The notes under the pieces: generated by a model
The model's database searches: none
The model's input: only the letters and a program-made list of their open reading frames with translations
Told to the model about the DNA's origin: nothing
Part shown: in pieces, positions 33,688 through 41,985 of the stretch
How positions within the stretch are numbered: position 1 is the first letter of the stretch
Layout of the letters: the number at the start of each line of letters is the position of its first letter
Assembly: GCA_964606065.1 (NCBI GenBank)
Contig: CAZSEX010000010.1
Coordinates: forward strand, 1-50,271
Length of the DNA: 50,271 nucleotides
Direction of reading: 5' to 3'
From: JAFGHJ01 sp964606065
Lineage (GTDB): Bacteria > Hydrothermota > UBA3072
Made by a program: the position numbers and the translations under genes

Positions 33688-34245
33688 ATGGATGTAAAAG
33701 AAACGATAAATAAAAGAAGAGCATATCGTTCGCTGGATCCCATTCAAATTACGGAAGAAACAATAAAAGACCTCGCTGAAAGCGCTTCTCTATCATGTTC
33801 ATGTTTTAACAAACAGCCCTGGAATTTCGTCTTCGTTCATAACGAAAATAAATTAAAAAAAATGCGTGAAGCCCTTTCGGAAGGTAATAAGTGGGCGTAT
33901 CATGCGTCAATGATAATAGCGGTATTCAGCAAGGAGGAACTCGACTGCGTGGTAAAAGAAAGGAAATACTTCCTTTTTGACACAGGCATGGCAGTGGGTA
34001 TGATGATACTCAGGGCTACCGAGCTGGGTCTTGTGGCTCACCCGATAGCCGGTTTCGATGAAGATAAAGCGAAAGAAATACTCAATATACCGCAAGAAAT
34101 GAGGCTTATTACTCTTATAATCGTGGGTAAACATTCCAATGAGATAAAAATCGAACTGAGTGAAAATATGGCAAAAGGTGAAAAACAAAGACCGCCTCGA
34201 AAATCATTCGATGAATTCGCATGGATTGATGAGTTTAAAGGTTGA
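33688..34245 (+). CDS. Nitroreductase-family flavoprotein
   Basis: FMN-dependent NAD(P)H oxidoreductase, 185 aa. The N-terminal INKRRAYRSLDP is the FMN-phosphate motif, followed by SCSCFNKQPWNFVFVHN and the dimer helix DTGMAVGMMILRATELGLVAHPIAGFD near residue 95. AAGGAGACGC precedes the ATG. It lies 10 nt after the SOR-like gene and ends the oxidative-stress cluster. The substrate is unknown; such enzymes often reduce quinones or nitro compounds. Confidence 0.9.
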   Translation: MDVKETINKRRAYRSLDPIQITEETIKDLAESASLSCSCFNKQPWNFVFVHNENKLKKMREALSEGNKWAYHASMIIAVFSKEELDCVVKERKYFLFDTGMAVGMMILRATELGLVAHPIAGFDEDKAKEILNIPQEMRLITLIIVGKHSNEIKIELSENMAKGEKQRPPRKSFDEFAWIDEFKG

Positions 34246-34269
34246 AGTATTAACAGAGGAAAAAAATCA

Positions 34270-34992
34270 ATGATGCTATTAATTGCTATATCCTTAATAT
34301 CCGATACGTCCTACGTTAAAAGACAACTTGTTAAATCGGATTCATTGTATTTTGAAAGTCATAAAGATACCTCTCTCTTCGTTGAAGCTGAAGAAATTCT
34401 GAATTCTCTTATACTGGACTCGAAAATCTTGATGGACAAAATTCTCTGGAGAAAATCTCATCTTTGTTTCGAAAGAGGATACGCCAGTAAAGAAAACAGT
34501 GAAAAGAAAGAATGGTACAAAAGAGGAGAAAAGTTCGCCGAACTGGCGATCCAGAAAAACCCGAAAAATCCAGAAGCCCATTTCTGGTTCGCGACAAACA
34601 AGGGAAGTCTGGGAAAACTGAACGGTATTTTAAATTCGCTTTTTATGGTAGACGATTTAAAAAAAGAAGCGCAAAAAGTAATAGAACTTGATTCCACACA
34701 TGCCGGAGCTCACATGATTCTGGGAGAAGTCTATAAATCCCTCCCGGGTCTTTTCGGAGGGGATAAACAAAAAGCTTTAGAAGAATTTGAAACAGCCATG
34801 GAGAAGGATTCTCTATACACAGCTGTGTACTTGAGTCTTGCTAAGATTTACAGGGACAGAGGAAAACAAGAAAAAGCGAAAGCAATACTATATAAATTAA
34901 TATCATTAGACACATCAAGAGATGTAAGACGTCTTGAACTCTATGACAAAAAAGACGCGGAGAAATTATTAAAGGAACTTAAAGAAGAGTAG
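34270..34992 (+). CDS. TPR-repeat protein (TatT/RMD-like)
   Basis: A 240-aa protein made of tetratricopeptide helices. NPKNPEAHFWFATNKGSLGK, DSTHAGAHMILGEVYKSLPG, KQKALEEFETAMEKDSLYTA and KIYRDRGKQEKAKAIL are TPR-like pairs. The pattern HFWFA..KG.LG and GGDKQKALEEFE is typical of TRAP-transporter T-component (TatT) and RMD-like TPR proteins. A short hydrophobic N-terminus (MLLIAISLI) might be a signal. It follows the nitroreductase by 24 nt; whether it belongs to the stress cluster is unclear. Confidence 0.75.
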   Translation: MMLLIAISLISDTSYVKRQLVKSDSLYFESHKDTSLFVEAEEILNSLILDSKILMDKILWRKSHLCFERGYASKENSEKKEWYKRGEKFAELAIQKNPKNPEAHFWFATNKGSLGKLNGILNSLFMVDDLKKEAQKVIELDSTHAGAHMILGEVYKSLPGLFGGDKQKALEEFETAMEKDSLYTAVYLSLAKIYRDRGKQEKAKAILYKLISLDTSRDVRRLELYDKKDAEKLLKELKEE

Positions 34993-35187
34993 TAGAAGTT
35001 ATTATTTTTTTTCTGTATCCTGAAAGTTACACTTTTTTCGCCGAAATTATCATTACAAACTTTCCCGCTCTCTAAACAAATGTGAAGTGACCTTCTTAAA
35101 TAAATTTAGAAAACACAATAACCGGGTTGGGCGTTTGGTAATCTTATGACAATCTGTGAAATCTTGTGGTTAGTTTGTCGATAACTC

Positions 35188-35214
35188 TTGACAAAATCAG
35201 AATATTCATAAAAT
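35188..35214 (+). promoter_or_regulatory. Leaderless-type promoter of nadE
   Basis: TTGACA (35188-35193), a 15-bp spacer and TAAAAT (35209-35214). The ATG at 35223 is 9 nt past the -10 box. This excludes the longer in-frame start at 35166. Confidence 0.6.
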
Positions 35215-35222
35215 TTACAGGA

Positions 35223-36017
35223 ATGAATAATCAAAAAATATATAATAAAATCATTGAAAAAATAAAAAAATATTTTGAAGAACACAACGATATTAAACGA
35301 GCCGTTATAGGACTGAGTGGCGGCATTGATTCAGCTCTTACCTCTTTACTTATAACATACGCAATAGGGAAAGAAAATATCGACTGTATTTTCATGCCGA
35401 CCGAGTTCACCTCGGAAAGCAGTAAAATAGACGTATATGAGCTTTGTAAGAACCTTCAAATTTCACTAACCGAATTTGACATAACCGATATTTTCAACAT
35501 TTATATAGAAACACTGGCTAAAAAATTTATAATTAAAGGAATTAATGTACCCGAAGAAAATCTTCAGGCAAGAATTAGAGCAAATTTTTTAATGTACATA
35601 GCGAATAGAAAAAATGCTATTGTTATCGCAACAGGAAACAGATCTGAAATTCTTACCGGTTATTGTACTTTATATGGAGATACTGTAGGCGCGATTGCTC
35701 CGTTAGGAAGTCTGTACAAAACAGAAGTATATGAACTGGTAGATTGGATTAACAGTAATAAAAACAACGTTATCCCGAAATCCATTATTGAAAAAACCCC
35801 TTCAGCCGAATTAAATAAAGATCAAAAAGATGAAGAGGAACTCCTGCCATATAAAATACTTGATTCTATTCTTAAGCTCTATGTGGATGAACACAAAAAT
35901 AAAGAAGAAATCATAAATGCGGGCTTTAAAAAAGAAGACGTCGAAAAAACCATCAATCTTGTCGAATCGAGTCGCTTTAAACGTATAAAACTCCCGGTTA
36001 TTATCGAAACAAATTAA
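35223..36017 (+). CDS. nadE: NH3-dependent NAD+ synthetase NadE
   Basis: Makes NAD from deamido-NAD, ATP and ammonia, the last step of the pathway started by nadB at 3346. At 264 aa it is the single-domain ammonia-dependent type, without a nitrilase domain. The P-loop SGGIDSA lies at residues 32-38, followed by NLQARIRANFLMYIANR near 120, ATGNRSEILTGY near 138, and the C-terminal EKTPSAEL loop. I start at 35223 because the promoter lies within the longer frame. It is followed by repeats, including the second 121-bp element. Confidence 0.94.
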   Translation: MNNQKIYNKIIEKIKKYFEEHNDIKRAVIGLSGGIDSALTSLLITYAIGKENIDCIFMPTEFTSESSKIDVYELCKNLQISLTEFDITDIFNIYIETLAKKFIIKGINVPEENLQARIRANFLMYIANRKNAIVIATGNRSEILTGYCTLYGDTVGAIAPLGSLYKTEVYELVDWINSNKNNVIPKSIIEKTPSAELNKDQKDEEELLPYKILDSILKLYVDEHKNKEEIINAGFKKEDVEKTINLVESSRFKRIKLPVIIETN

Positions 36018-36385
36018 ACCACACCCACCCCATATTGCAACCACAAGATTACACAGATTAACTCAAGATTTTTTACCCAACCACACAACACCAAAGAATC
36101 AGCCACGGATTCACACGGACATACACGGATTTTTTTAGTTTTTGACTAATGAATAGTGCCAACTACTGATGACTAAATTGCTCACGCAAAGACTACAAAA
36201 AACACAAAGTTTTATATTTTTTGTTTTTTTCTGCCGTCAGCCGAGACTGTGCCAAAATTATCAATTTCGCTCGTAGGGCACGGCTTTAGCCGTGCTAAGA
36301 TATTGGCAATCATTTATTTTGCAAACCTAAAGGTTTGCCCTACAATGAAAAACTGGGATTTTGGCACAACGTCAGCCGTCGGCGG
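36018..36385. repeat. Repeat block between nadE and the deacetylase gene
   Basis: No gene. Words of the 'ccacaagattacacagattaac' and 'acggattcacacggac' type fill 36030-36225; the 121-bp TIR element and its ctgtcagc-type flanks follow and run into the end of the deacetylase gene. Confidence 0.7.
36238..36378. mobile_element. 121-bp TIR element (copy 2, inverted)
   Basis: Core 36248-36368, the reverse complement of 9950-10070, with no difference seen by eye. It has the same 11-bp ends and the same two GTAG/CTAC hairpins. The flanks are again a ctgtcagc/cgtcagcc tract. Its neighbouring tract supplies the last four codons and stop (KADS) of the deacetylase gene. Confidence 0.8.
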
Positions 36386-37138
36386 TCAGCTGTCAGCCTT
36401 TTGCCCGAAGGCCTTTATGATTCCCGTGGCGTTTGAAACACGGTTAATGCATTTACACTTCATCTTTTCGAACCTTCCGAATTTATTCAAACCGATTTTA
36501 GCGGAAAGATTGAAAAAAGTATCTATGGTGTAAACACCCCATCGACCGAGCAAATAAGGATTGCCTGTTACTGATGGAGTAGATATAAACGCCTTTTCAT
36601 ATCCGACTCTTTCTGCCAATTTCCATTCACCGGCTCTGATTCTGCCAAACGGATAGGAAAGATATCTAACTCTCTCCCCTATTTTATCGGATATCATTTT
36701 AAGAGATTTCTCCATATCTTTTTCTATCAAATCGACCGGACTGCGAGAATAATCGGGATGAAGATGTGAATGTGAACCAATTGTGACGCCATATTTATGC
36801 ATTTCCTTTATTTTATCCCACGAAAGATGCGTAAACGATTTTCCCAGAGTAATATCCCACTCGTTTTTTCTTCCAGCGTAACCGGAAACCACAAACACAA
36901 CAGCAGGGATTTTTTCCTCCATAAGTACGGGAAAAGCAAACTCATACAAATCGACAAATCCATCATCAAAAGTAAGCAAAATTCCCGAATCTGTCTTGAA
37001 GAACTCACATGGCTTAAGAAATTTAATGCCTTTACCTTTCAAGAATCTTATATGTTTCGCGAAAACATCCGGAAAAACAATCGAACCATAAGGGGAAAAA
37101 GTTCTGGCTACATTATGGTAGAGAAGGATCGACTTCAT
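36386..37138 (-). CDS. Polysaccharide deacetylase
   Basis: NodB-type (CE4) deacetylase of about 250 aa, acting on N-acetylated or peptidoglycan-like sugar polymers. ILLTFDDGFVDLY near residue 67 and the GSHSHLHPDYS metal motif (His-x-x-x-His) near 120 are classic. RYLSYPFGRI near 155 is motif 3. I start at ATG 37138 (MKSILLYHNV); the longer frame would overlap the preceding GT4 gene further. It is the last gene of the minus-strand operon from 41867. The final residues KADS come from repeat DNA, so the native end may be altered. Confidence 0.88.
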   Translation of the reverse strand: MKSILLYHNVARTFSPYGSIVFPDVFAKHIRFLKGKGIKFLKPCEFFKTDSGILLTFDDGFVDLYEFAFPVLMEEKIPAVVFVVSGYAGRKNEWDITLGKSFTHLSWDKIKEMHKYGVTIGSHSHLHPDYSRSPVDLIEKDMEKSLKMISDKIGERVRYLSYPFGRIRAGEWKLAERVGYEKAFISTPSVTGNPYLLGRWGVYTIDTFFNLSAKIGLNKFGRFEKMKCKCINRVSNATGIIKAFGQKADS

Positions 37139-38201
37139 AATAGAAATCCAGAACATCTCTGGCAACCACTTTCCAGGAATATCGGGCAACCGATTTAAGT
37201 CCACCTTTAATAAGAGTTTCCCGAAGATTTTTATCCTTCATTAGAGAAATCACTTTGGCGGCTATCTCTTTTGAATTTTCAGAAGAAACGAGCAGTCCGT
37301 TAATTCCATTATCAATAACACACCTGTAACCGGGTATATCGGAAGCCACCACGGGAGTTCCTGTCGCCATCGCTTCTAACAAAACAATACCAAAACTTTC
37401 ACCGCTAATAGCGGGTGAAACAAAAACCGAAGCTTTGTTGAAAATTCCCGGTAAATCCGAAGGAGCGACAAATCCTAAGAAACTGATAGAATCTTTTATC
37501 TCCGAAGGGATATTTAACTTCATGTTCTTATAACCACCTCCGGCTATAGTAAGTTTTGCCTTTGGAATCTCTCGTTTTATCTTCGGTAAAGCATCGATCA
37601 AAAACTGCAACCCTTTTCTTGGTTCTATTCTTCCTACAAATAAAATCTCATAAAGGTTTTTAATCCCCTCGAAAGCTTTAAACCTGTCTCTGTCGATTCC
37701 ATTAGGGATTATCCGATATTCGCCGGGAAAGTATTTTTTAATGGAATCCCGAGCGGTTCTTGAAACGGCAATCTTACCGTCGATTTTATCGAAGTAATGC
37801 TTTAAATAATTCTTGAAAATTTTAAACAAATTAGAAAATCCAAAAGTCGGATGAAACGTAAATATGTTGGTTTTTGCGGATACTTTAAGCGAAAGAAGGG
37901 GTAAAGTAGGAGCGATTGTGCCGTGAATATGAACAACATCATAACCATTTAAAATTCTTGAAAGCTCACATAAATCGAACCAGCTGGTTATTCTGGCATT
38001 TGACTGATTCATAGGAATAACAATCGATTTTCCTTTTCGGATGACTCTTCTTTCGTCGGGTTTTAAATCCCCTTCTATATCAGCCGTGAGTACAGCAACT
38101 TTATGACCCATTTTTTCAAATTCGTTCGCGAGATGGTATATATGTTCGGCAACACCTCCGATGTGGGGGTAATAAACGTCTGATACGAAAAGAACTCTCA
38201 T
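37113..38201 (-). CDS. GT4-family glycosyltransferase
   Basis: GT-B retaining glycosyltransferase, 362 aa. The N-terminus MRVLFVSDVYYPHIGGVAEH is typical, as are LFVGRIEPRKGLQFLIDALP near 200 and the E-x7-E signature ESFGIVLLE near 280. It probably moves a sugar from a nucleotide donor to a lipid or glycan, given its acyltransferase and deacetylase neighbours. The start ATG 38201 overlaps the acyltransferase stop as ATGA; a GTG-type start 27 nt earlier is less likely. Confidence 0.9.
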   Translation of the reverse strand: MRVLFVSDVYYPHIGGVAEHIYHLANEFEKMGHKVAVLTADIEGDLKPDERRVIRKGKSIVIPMNQSNARITSWFDLCELSRILNGYDVVHIHGTIAPTLPLLSLKVSAKTNIFTFHPTFGFSNLFKIFKNYLKHYFDKIDGKIAVSRTARDSIKKYFPGEYRIIPNGIDRDRFKAFEGIKNLYEILFVGRIEPRKGLQFLIDALPKIKREIPKAKLTIAGGGYKNMKLNIPSEIKDSISFLGFVAPSDLPGIFNKASVFVSPAISGESFGIVLLEAMATGTPVVASDIPGYRCVIDNGINGLLVSSENSKEIAAKVISLMKDKNLRETLIKGGLKSVARYSWKVVARDVLDFYYEVDPSLP

Positions 38202-39037
38202 TCCCAGATTCTCTGGAAAACAAACCATTGAAAAGGATACATTCTAATACCCCTTTCCATTAAACTGACAACTTCTTCCAACAATTCATCTTTTGAATCA
38301 AATTTTTCAGGATATATGGGCTCAAAAAGGACACCCGAATATCGCCTTGAATCAGAACTCAACCCCAACACTCCTACCATAATAGGCGCGCCTGTTTTCC
38401 TGGAAAGGAAAGCTATTCCTTTTGGAATAGAAGCTTTGCGACCGAAAAAATCTATTCTAATTCCAGAGTTCAAAATATCTCTATCCCCGATTAAAACTAT
38501 AATCTTATTTTTCTTTAAAGCTCTTATTAATTTAAAAGGTAATTTTCTGTCTTCGAGAGGAAGCAACCTGTTTCCGAAATGTCCTCTATATCGGTTATAA
38601 AATCTAAAAAAATCCATGCCGGGTCCCGCTGTTTCCGCGACAGAGTATAGAGGAAGCCCCAAACTTGTCAAATAAATGCCAGCCAATTCCATACCTCCAA
38701 TGTGAGGGGAAACAAGAATTACGCCTTTACCCTTATTCAGCTCGCGAGCAAAATAATCGATGCCTTTAACTTTTATCATTGATTGTATATAAGATTTGGT
38801 CATGTTTGGAATGTTTAGAATATCACCATATATTCTAATAAAATTGACAAAGACCCTTTTCATATCTTTCCTATCCGCCCTGCCAAGAACCGTGGTCAAA
38901 TTTTCCCTTACAATTCTCCTTCTTTCTCCGGCAAAATAAAACCACAAAACGCCAAAAACTTTAGCCAGAAACTCACGAAAAAAATCGGGAGCAAAACGTA
39001 AAAACTGAGTCATAAAGAGCATAAAGGTTCTTTTCAT
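38198..39037 (-). CDS. LpxL/HtrB-like lysophospholipid acyltransferase
   Basis: Inner-membrane acyltransferase, 279 aa. The motif SPHIGGMELAG (His-x4-Glu) near residue 113 is the catalytic site of this superfamily. VLIGDRDI and RRIVRENLTTVLGR near residue 45 are also typical of LpxL-type enzymes. It would add an acyl chain to lipid A or a glycolipid precursor. It starts 2 nt after dut; a TTG start 6 nt earlier is possible but would overlap the dut stop. Its neighbours, GT4 and deacetylase, suggest glycolipid synthesis. Confidence 0.85.
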   Translation of the reverse strand: MKRTFMLFMTQFLRFAPDFFREFLAKVFGVLWFYFAGERRRIVRENLTTVLGRADRKDMKRVFVNFIRIYGDILNIPNMTKSYIQSMIKVKGIDYFARELNKGKGVILVSPHIGGMELAGIYLTSLGLPLYSVAETAGPGMDFFRFYNRYRGHFGNRLLPLEDRKLPFKLIRALKKNKIIVLIGDRDILNSGIRIDFFGRKASIPKGIAFLSRKTGAPIMVGVLGLSSDSRRYSGVLFEPIYPEKFDSKDELLEEVVSLMERGIRMYPFQWFVFQRIWE

Positions 39038-39039
39038 AA

Positions 39040-39474
39040 TCAATAATCTGTTGAACCAAACCCTCCGTTCTCCCTTTTTGTGGAATCAAGTTCGTCCTTC
39101 TCTAAAAGAACAACCTTTTCCACTCTTGCAAAAACTAACTGTGCAATTCTGTTCCCTTTCTTAATCTCAAAATCTTCTTTTCCAAAATTAAAAAGAATAA
39201 CTTTGACCTCACCCCTATAATCGGAATCTATAGTTCCCGGAGAATTTAAAACGCCAATTCCGAACTTCGCCGCCAGACCGCTTCTGGCTCTGACTTCTCC
39301 CTCGTATCCGGGAGGTATTTCAAAAGCTATTCCGGTAGGGATCATTCTGAAATCACCTTTAGGCAGAATACAATTCTCAGAAGAATACAGATCAAGACCC
39401 GAGCTGCCATCAGTCTGATACGATGGGAGCGGCAATTCCTCATCCAGTCTCTTAACCCGTATCTTTAAAAACAT
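39040..39474 (-). CDS. dut: dUTP diphosphatase
   Basis: Trimeric dUTPase, 144 aa, which keeps uracil out of DNA and supplies dUMP. All five motifs are present: SGLDLYS (1), ARSGLAAKFGIG (2), NSPGTIDSDYRGEVKVILFN (3), RIAQLVF (4), and ENGGFGSTDY (5), which ends in TDY where a Gly is usual. It lies in an operon of envelope genes, between the aminotransferase-like gene (16-bp gap) and the acyltransferase. Confidence 0.96.
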   Translation of the reverse strand: MFLKIRVKRLDEELPLPSYQTDGSSGLDLYSSENCILPKGDFRMIPTGIAFEIPPGYEGEVRARSGLAAKFGIGVLNSPGTIDSDYRGEVKVILFNFGKEDFEIKKGNRIAQLVFARVEKVVLLEKDELDSTKRENGGFGSTDY

Positions 39475-39490
39475 ATCGATTAATGCCTTA

Positions 39491-40645
39491 TTATCTCACC
39501 TCTAATCCCAGATACTGATTAAGCGCATCCTGAAGTATATCGAGACCTTCTTCAAGAATTTCAGGATTGAGAAAACGATAATCGATTAAAATTTCACCTT
39601 CATCTTCATATTGATCAGAATGAAAAAAAATTGAGGGTGCGACAAAAACCGTTCTATTGTCCCTATTATATTCGCAAAGTAACCATTCAACAAATGTATC
39701 GGCACTCGGGACTGGAAATTTCAAAAAAACCGAAGAAATACTCTTGGAATACGCAACAGAAACATCGTTTCTATTGCCAATAAATTCATGAATTATATTT
39801 TTATTCTGTTCTATCTCTTCCAACCTGTTATGTATCATTTTAGAAGAGTTTTCAAGAAAATAATCGATCAAGGCAAGATCATAGGACGTTGCTTTAAATA
39901 AATCATTCGCGATTAATTCGATTTTAGAAGATAAGGTCTCATGAAAAATAACCATGGTCAAATCACCCAGTGAAAAATCTCTTAAAAAATTATTAATCCT
40001 GATTACTCTTTCATTGTTTATAGAAATATCTTTAAGGAAAACAAAATCTTTCGTACCCTTTACCAGATGAGCAAGCGATTCATCGAGAGCTAAAAATAAC
40101 TGGTAATTTCTGGAAATGAAAAGCAGTCTTTCCAGACTCTCTTTCGGATAAAGAACACTCCCGGAAAACCCGGGTTCTGAAAAATAAAGCAACTTCGTTC
40201 GAGGCGTCAAAGAATCTTCCACATCTCTCCTCAAGGGAATATCAAAATCATCCGCCGAATTTGTCTCTATTATTTTTGCACTCAACGAAAGGAGATCGGT
40301 ATATTGTTTAATAAAATATGGAATCGGAGCGGGGGTTAATATCTCATCACCAATATCGGCGGTGGTAAAAAAAAGAAGGTAATATGCGGAAAATCGGTTA
40401 GGAAGAATTATTAATTTATACTCATCGGATATACCCAGATACGATTTTAGCCGGTTTATAACATCCTCCTTTGTCAGAGTCTTTACATCACTCAAATGAG
40501 GAATATTTATAGGATCAACAGAAAATAGATTTATAATCTGCACATCACGATTTATAAAATATGAAAATCTTTCTTTATAAGAATTAAACAAAAAAGAGTC
40601 GTATAAAGAAAATCTCCTCGAATTATAAATATCACCAATAGACAT
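39491..40645 (-). CDS. Aminotransferase-like protein lacking the PLP lysine
   Basis: A 384-aa protein with the fold-type I aminotransferase layout: the GDEILTPAPIPYF segment, TPRTKLLYFSEPGFSGSVLYP in place of the usual NPxNPTG stretch, and LALDESLAHLV for the conserved DE motif. Where the Schiff-base lysine should be (SxSKxF), it has NFLRDFSLGDL, an Arg, so transamination is unlikely. The function is unknown. I start at ATG 40645, preceded by GGGAGAAGAAG, which overlaps the M16 gene by 14 nt. Its partner may be the M16 peptidase, with which it overlaps. Confidence 0.7.
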   Translation of the reverse strand: MSIGDIYNSRRFSLYDSFLFNSYKERFSYFINRDVQIINLFSVDPINIPHLSDVKTLTKEDVINRLKSYLGISDEYKLIILPNRFSAYYLLFFTTADIGDEILTPAPIPYFIKQYTDLLSLSAKIIETNSADDFDIPLRRDVEDSLTPRTKLLYFSEPGFSGSVLYPKESLERLLFISRNYQLFLALDESLAHLVKGTKDFVFLKDISINNERVIRINNFLRDFSLGDLTMVIFHETLSSKIELIANDLFKATSYDLALIDYFLENSSKMIHNRLEEIEQNKNIIHEFIGNRNDVSVAYSKSISSVFLKFPVPSADTFVEWLLCEYNRDNRTVFVAPSIFFHSDQYEDEGEILIDYRFLNPEILEEGLDILQDALNQYLGLEVR

Positions 40646-41867
40646 TATCTTCTTCTCCCAAAATCGTGAGAACAAATTTTTCCGGCTTCAGATAATTCTT
40701 CGCTATCATAATTATTTTTTCCATCGATACATCTTCTATCTTTTTTAAAAGATCGGGTATACTGGAACGTTCACCCTTACATATTTCTTCCTTTACGTTC
40801 CTCTCCATTCTGTTACCACTGTTTTCCAGAGAAATAACTACATTCCCTTTCAGCCTTTCTTTCGCAGCCACCGTCTCTTCTTCTTTAAAATCCAGTGAAC
40901 TCAACAAATCCCGTGTCGCGTTTAGAGCATCTCGCAACCTTCTTTCATCGGTGGAAAAATAAATTCCGAAAATTCCCGAGTCGCTAAAAAATTCATTAAA
41001 GGTTGATACTTCATAAACATAACTTAAATCCTGACGCAATTTTTGAAATAAAAGAGAACTCATACCCGACCCGAGAATCGTTCCGGCAACAAGAAGGGCA
41101 AATTTCATTTCATGATTGTAAGAAAAAGACGGAAACGAAAGAGCAACGTATTTATGATTCAAATCCGGTTTGGCGATAGTTTTTATTCTTTTGCTTCTTA
41201 TCGCGGGAAACTCTCTCTTTAAAAGCCCACCTCTTTTTCTGATAATTTTTTTGTTGACCAGATCACACAATCCATCATGATTGACCTTACCAACAGCGGA
41301 AACAAATATGCGTTCTACTGTCCAGCTACTGTCCCAGAACTCCATTACATCCTCAGCCCTTATATTATTTACAGATTTGGCATCACCCATAATCAACCTT
41401 GCCAGAGGATGGGCGTCACCGAAGGTACTCTTAAAAGCATGGTCAAAAAGCAAACTTTCAGGAGAATCATTAAACATCTTTATTTCCTGTAGAATGACTG
41501 CCCTTTCCGCTTCCAGTGCTTTTTCGGAAAACTCGGGATTCTCTACCAAATCGGCAAGTATATCAAAAGCGAGATCCACTTCTTCGGGAAGAACATGAAC
41601 ATAAAGAGAAGTCCACTCCCGGGAAGTCGAAGCGTTTAAATATCCTCCTTTCGACTCTATAGCGAGAGAGATTTCTCTTTCGCTGCGATTTTTGGTACCT
41701 TTAAAAACAGAATGCTCGGTAAAATGAGATATTCCCGTTTTTTTTTCATCCTCATCTCTCGAACCCACGTTTATGTAAACACCAATAATAACCGAGTAGG
41801 CTGAGGGTATAAATTCGGAACAAACTGTTACACCGGAAGGTAAAACGCTTTTTCTATAATTATCCAT
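40632..41867 (-). CDS. M16-family zinc metallopeptidase
   Basis: Pitrilysin/processing-peptidase-like enzyme, 411 aa. The inverted zinc motif His-Phe-Thr-Glu-His (residues 48-52) and the distal Glu in ERAVILQEIKMF near residue 127 are intact. KGGYLNASTSREWTSLYVHVLPE near residue 75 is also typical. It has the length of short mitochondrial-type M16B enzymes, which act in pairs. Its partner could be the overlapping aminotransferase-like protein or the M16-like protein at 28315, but this is speculation. ATG 41867 follows a TTG in the same frame. A promoter lies at 41910-41938. Confidence 0.92.
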   Translation of the reverse strand: MDNYRKSVLPSGVTVCSEFIPSAYSVIIGVYINVGSRDEDEKKTGISHFTEHSVFKGTKNRSEREISLAIESKGGYLNASTSREWTSLYVHVLPEEVDLAFDILADLVENPEFSEKALEAERAVILQEIKMFNDSPESLLFDHAFKSTFGDAHPLARLIMGDAKSVNNIRAEDVMEFWDSSWTVERIFVSAVGKVNHDGLCDLVNKKIIRKRGGLLKREFPAIRSKRIKTIAKPDLNHKYVALSFPSFSYNHEMKFALLVAGTILGSGMSSLLFQKLRQDLSYVYEVSTFNEFFSDSGIFGIYFSTDERRLRDALNATRDLLSSLDFKEEETVAAKERLKGNVVISLENSGNRMERNVKEEICKGERSSIPDLLKKIEDVSMEKIIMIAKNYLKPEKFVLTILGEEDNVYW

Positions 41868-41909
41868 CAACCATAACCTATTCTAACAAACAACCTCATT
41901 TTACCAACT

Positions 41910-41938
41910 ATAATAACGCGCTTATCAATATATGTCAA
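41910..41938 (-). promoter_or_regulatory. Promoter of the M16-to-deacetylase operon
   Basis: Minus strand: TTGACA (41938-41933), a 17-bp spacer and TATTAT (41915-41910). The leader is about 33 nt with only a weak AGGTT. Confidence 0.7.
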
Positions 41939-41985
41939 TGGGAAATTTGGATTACAAAAATCAAAAAGATCTTTAAAACTTATAC

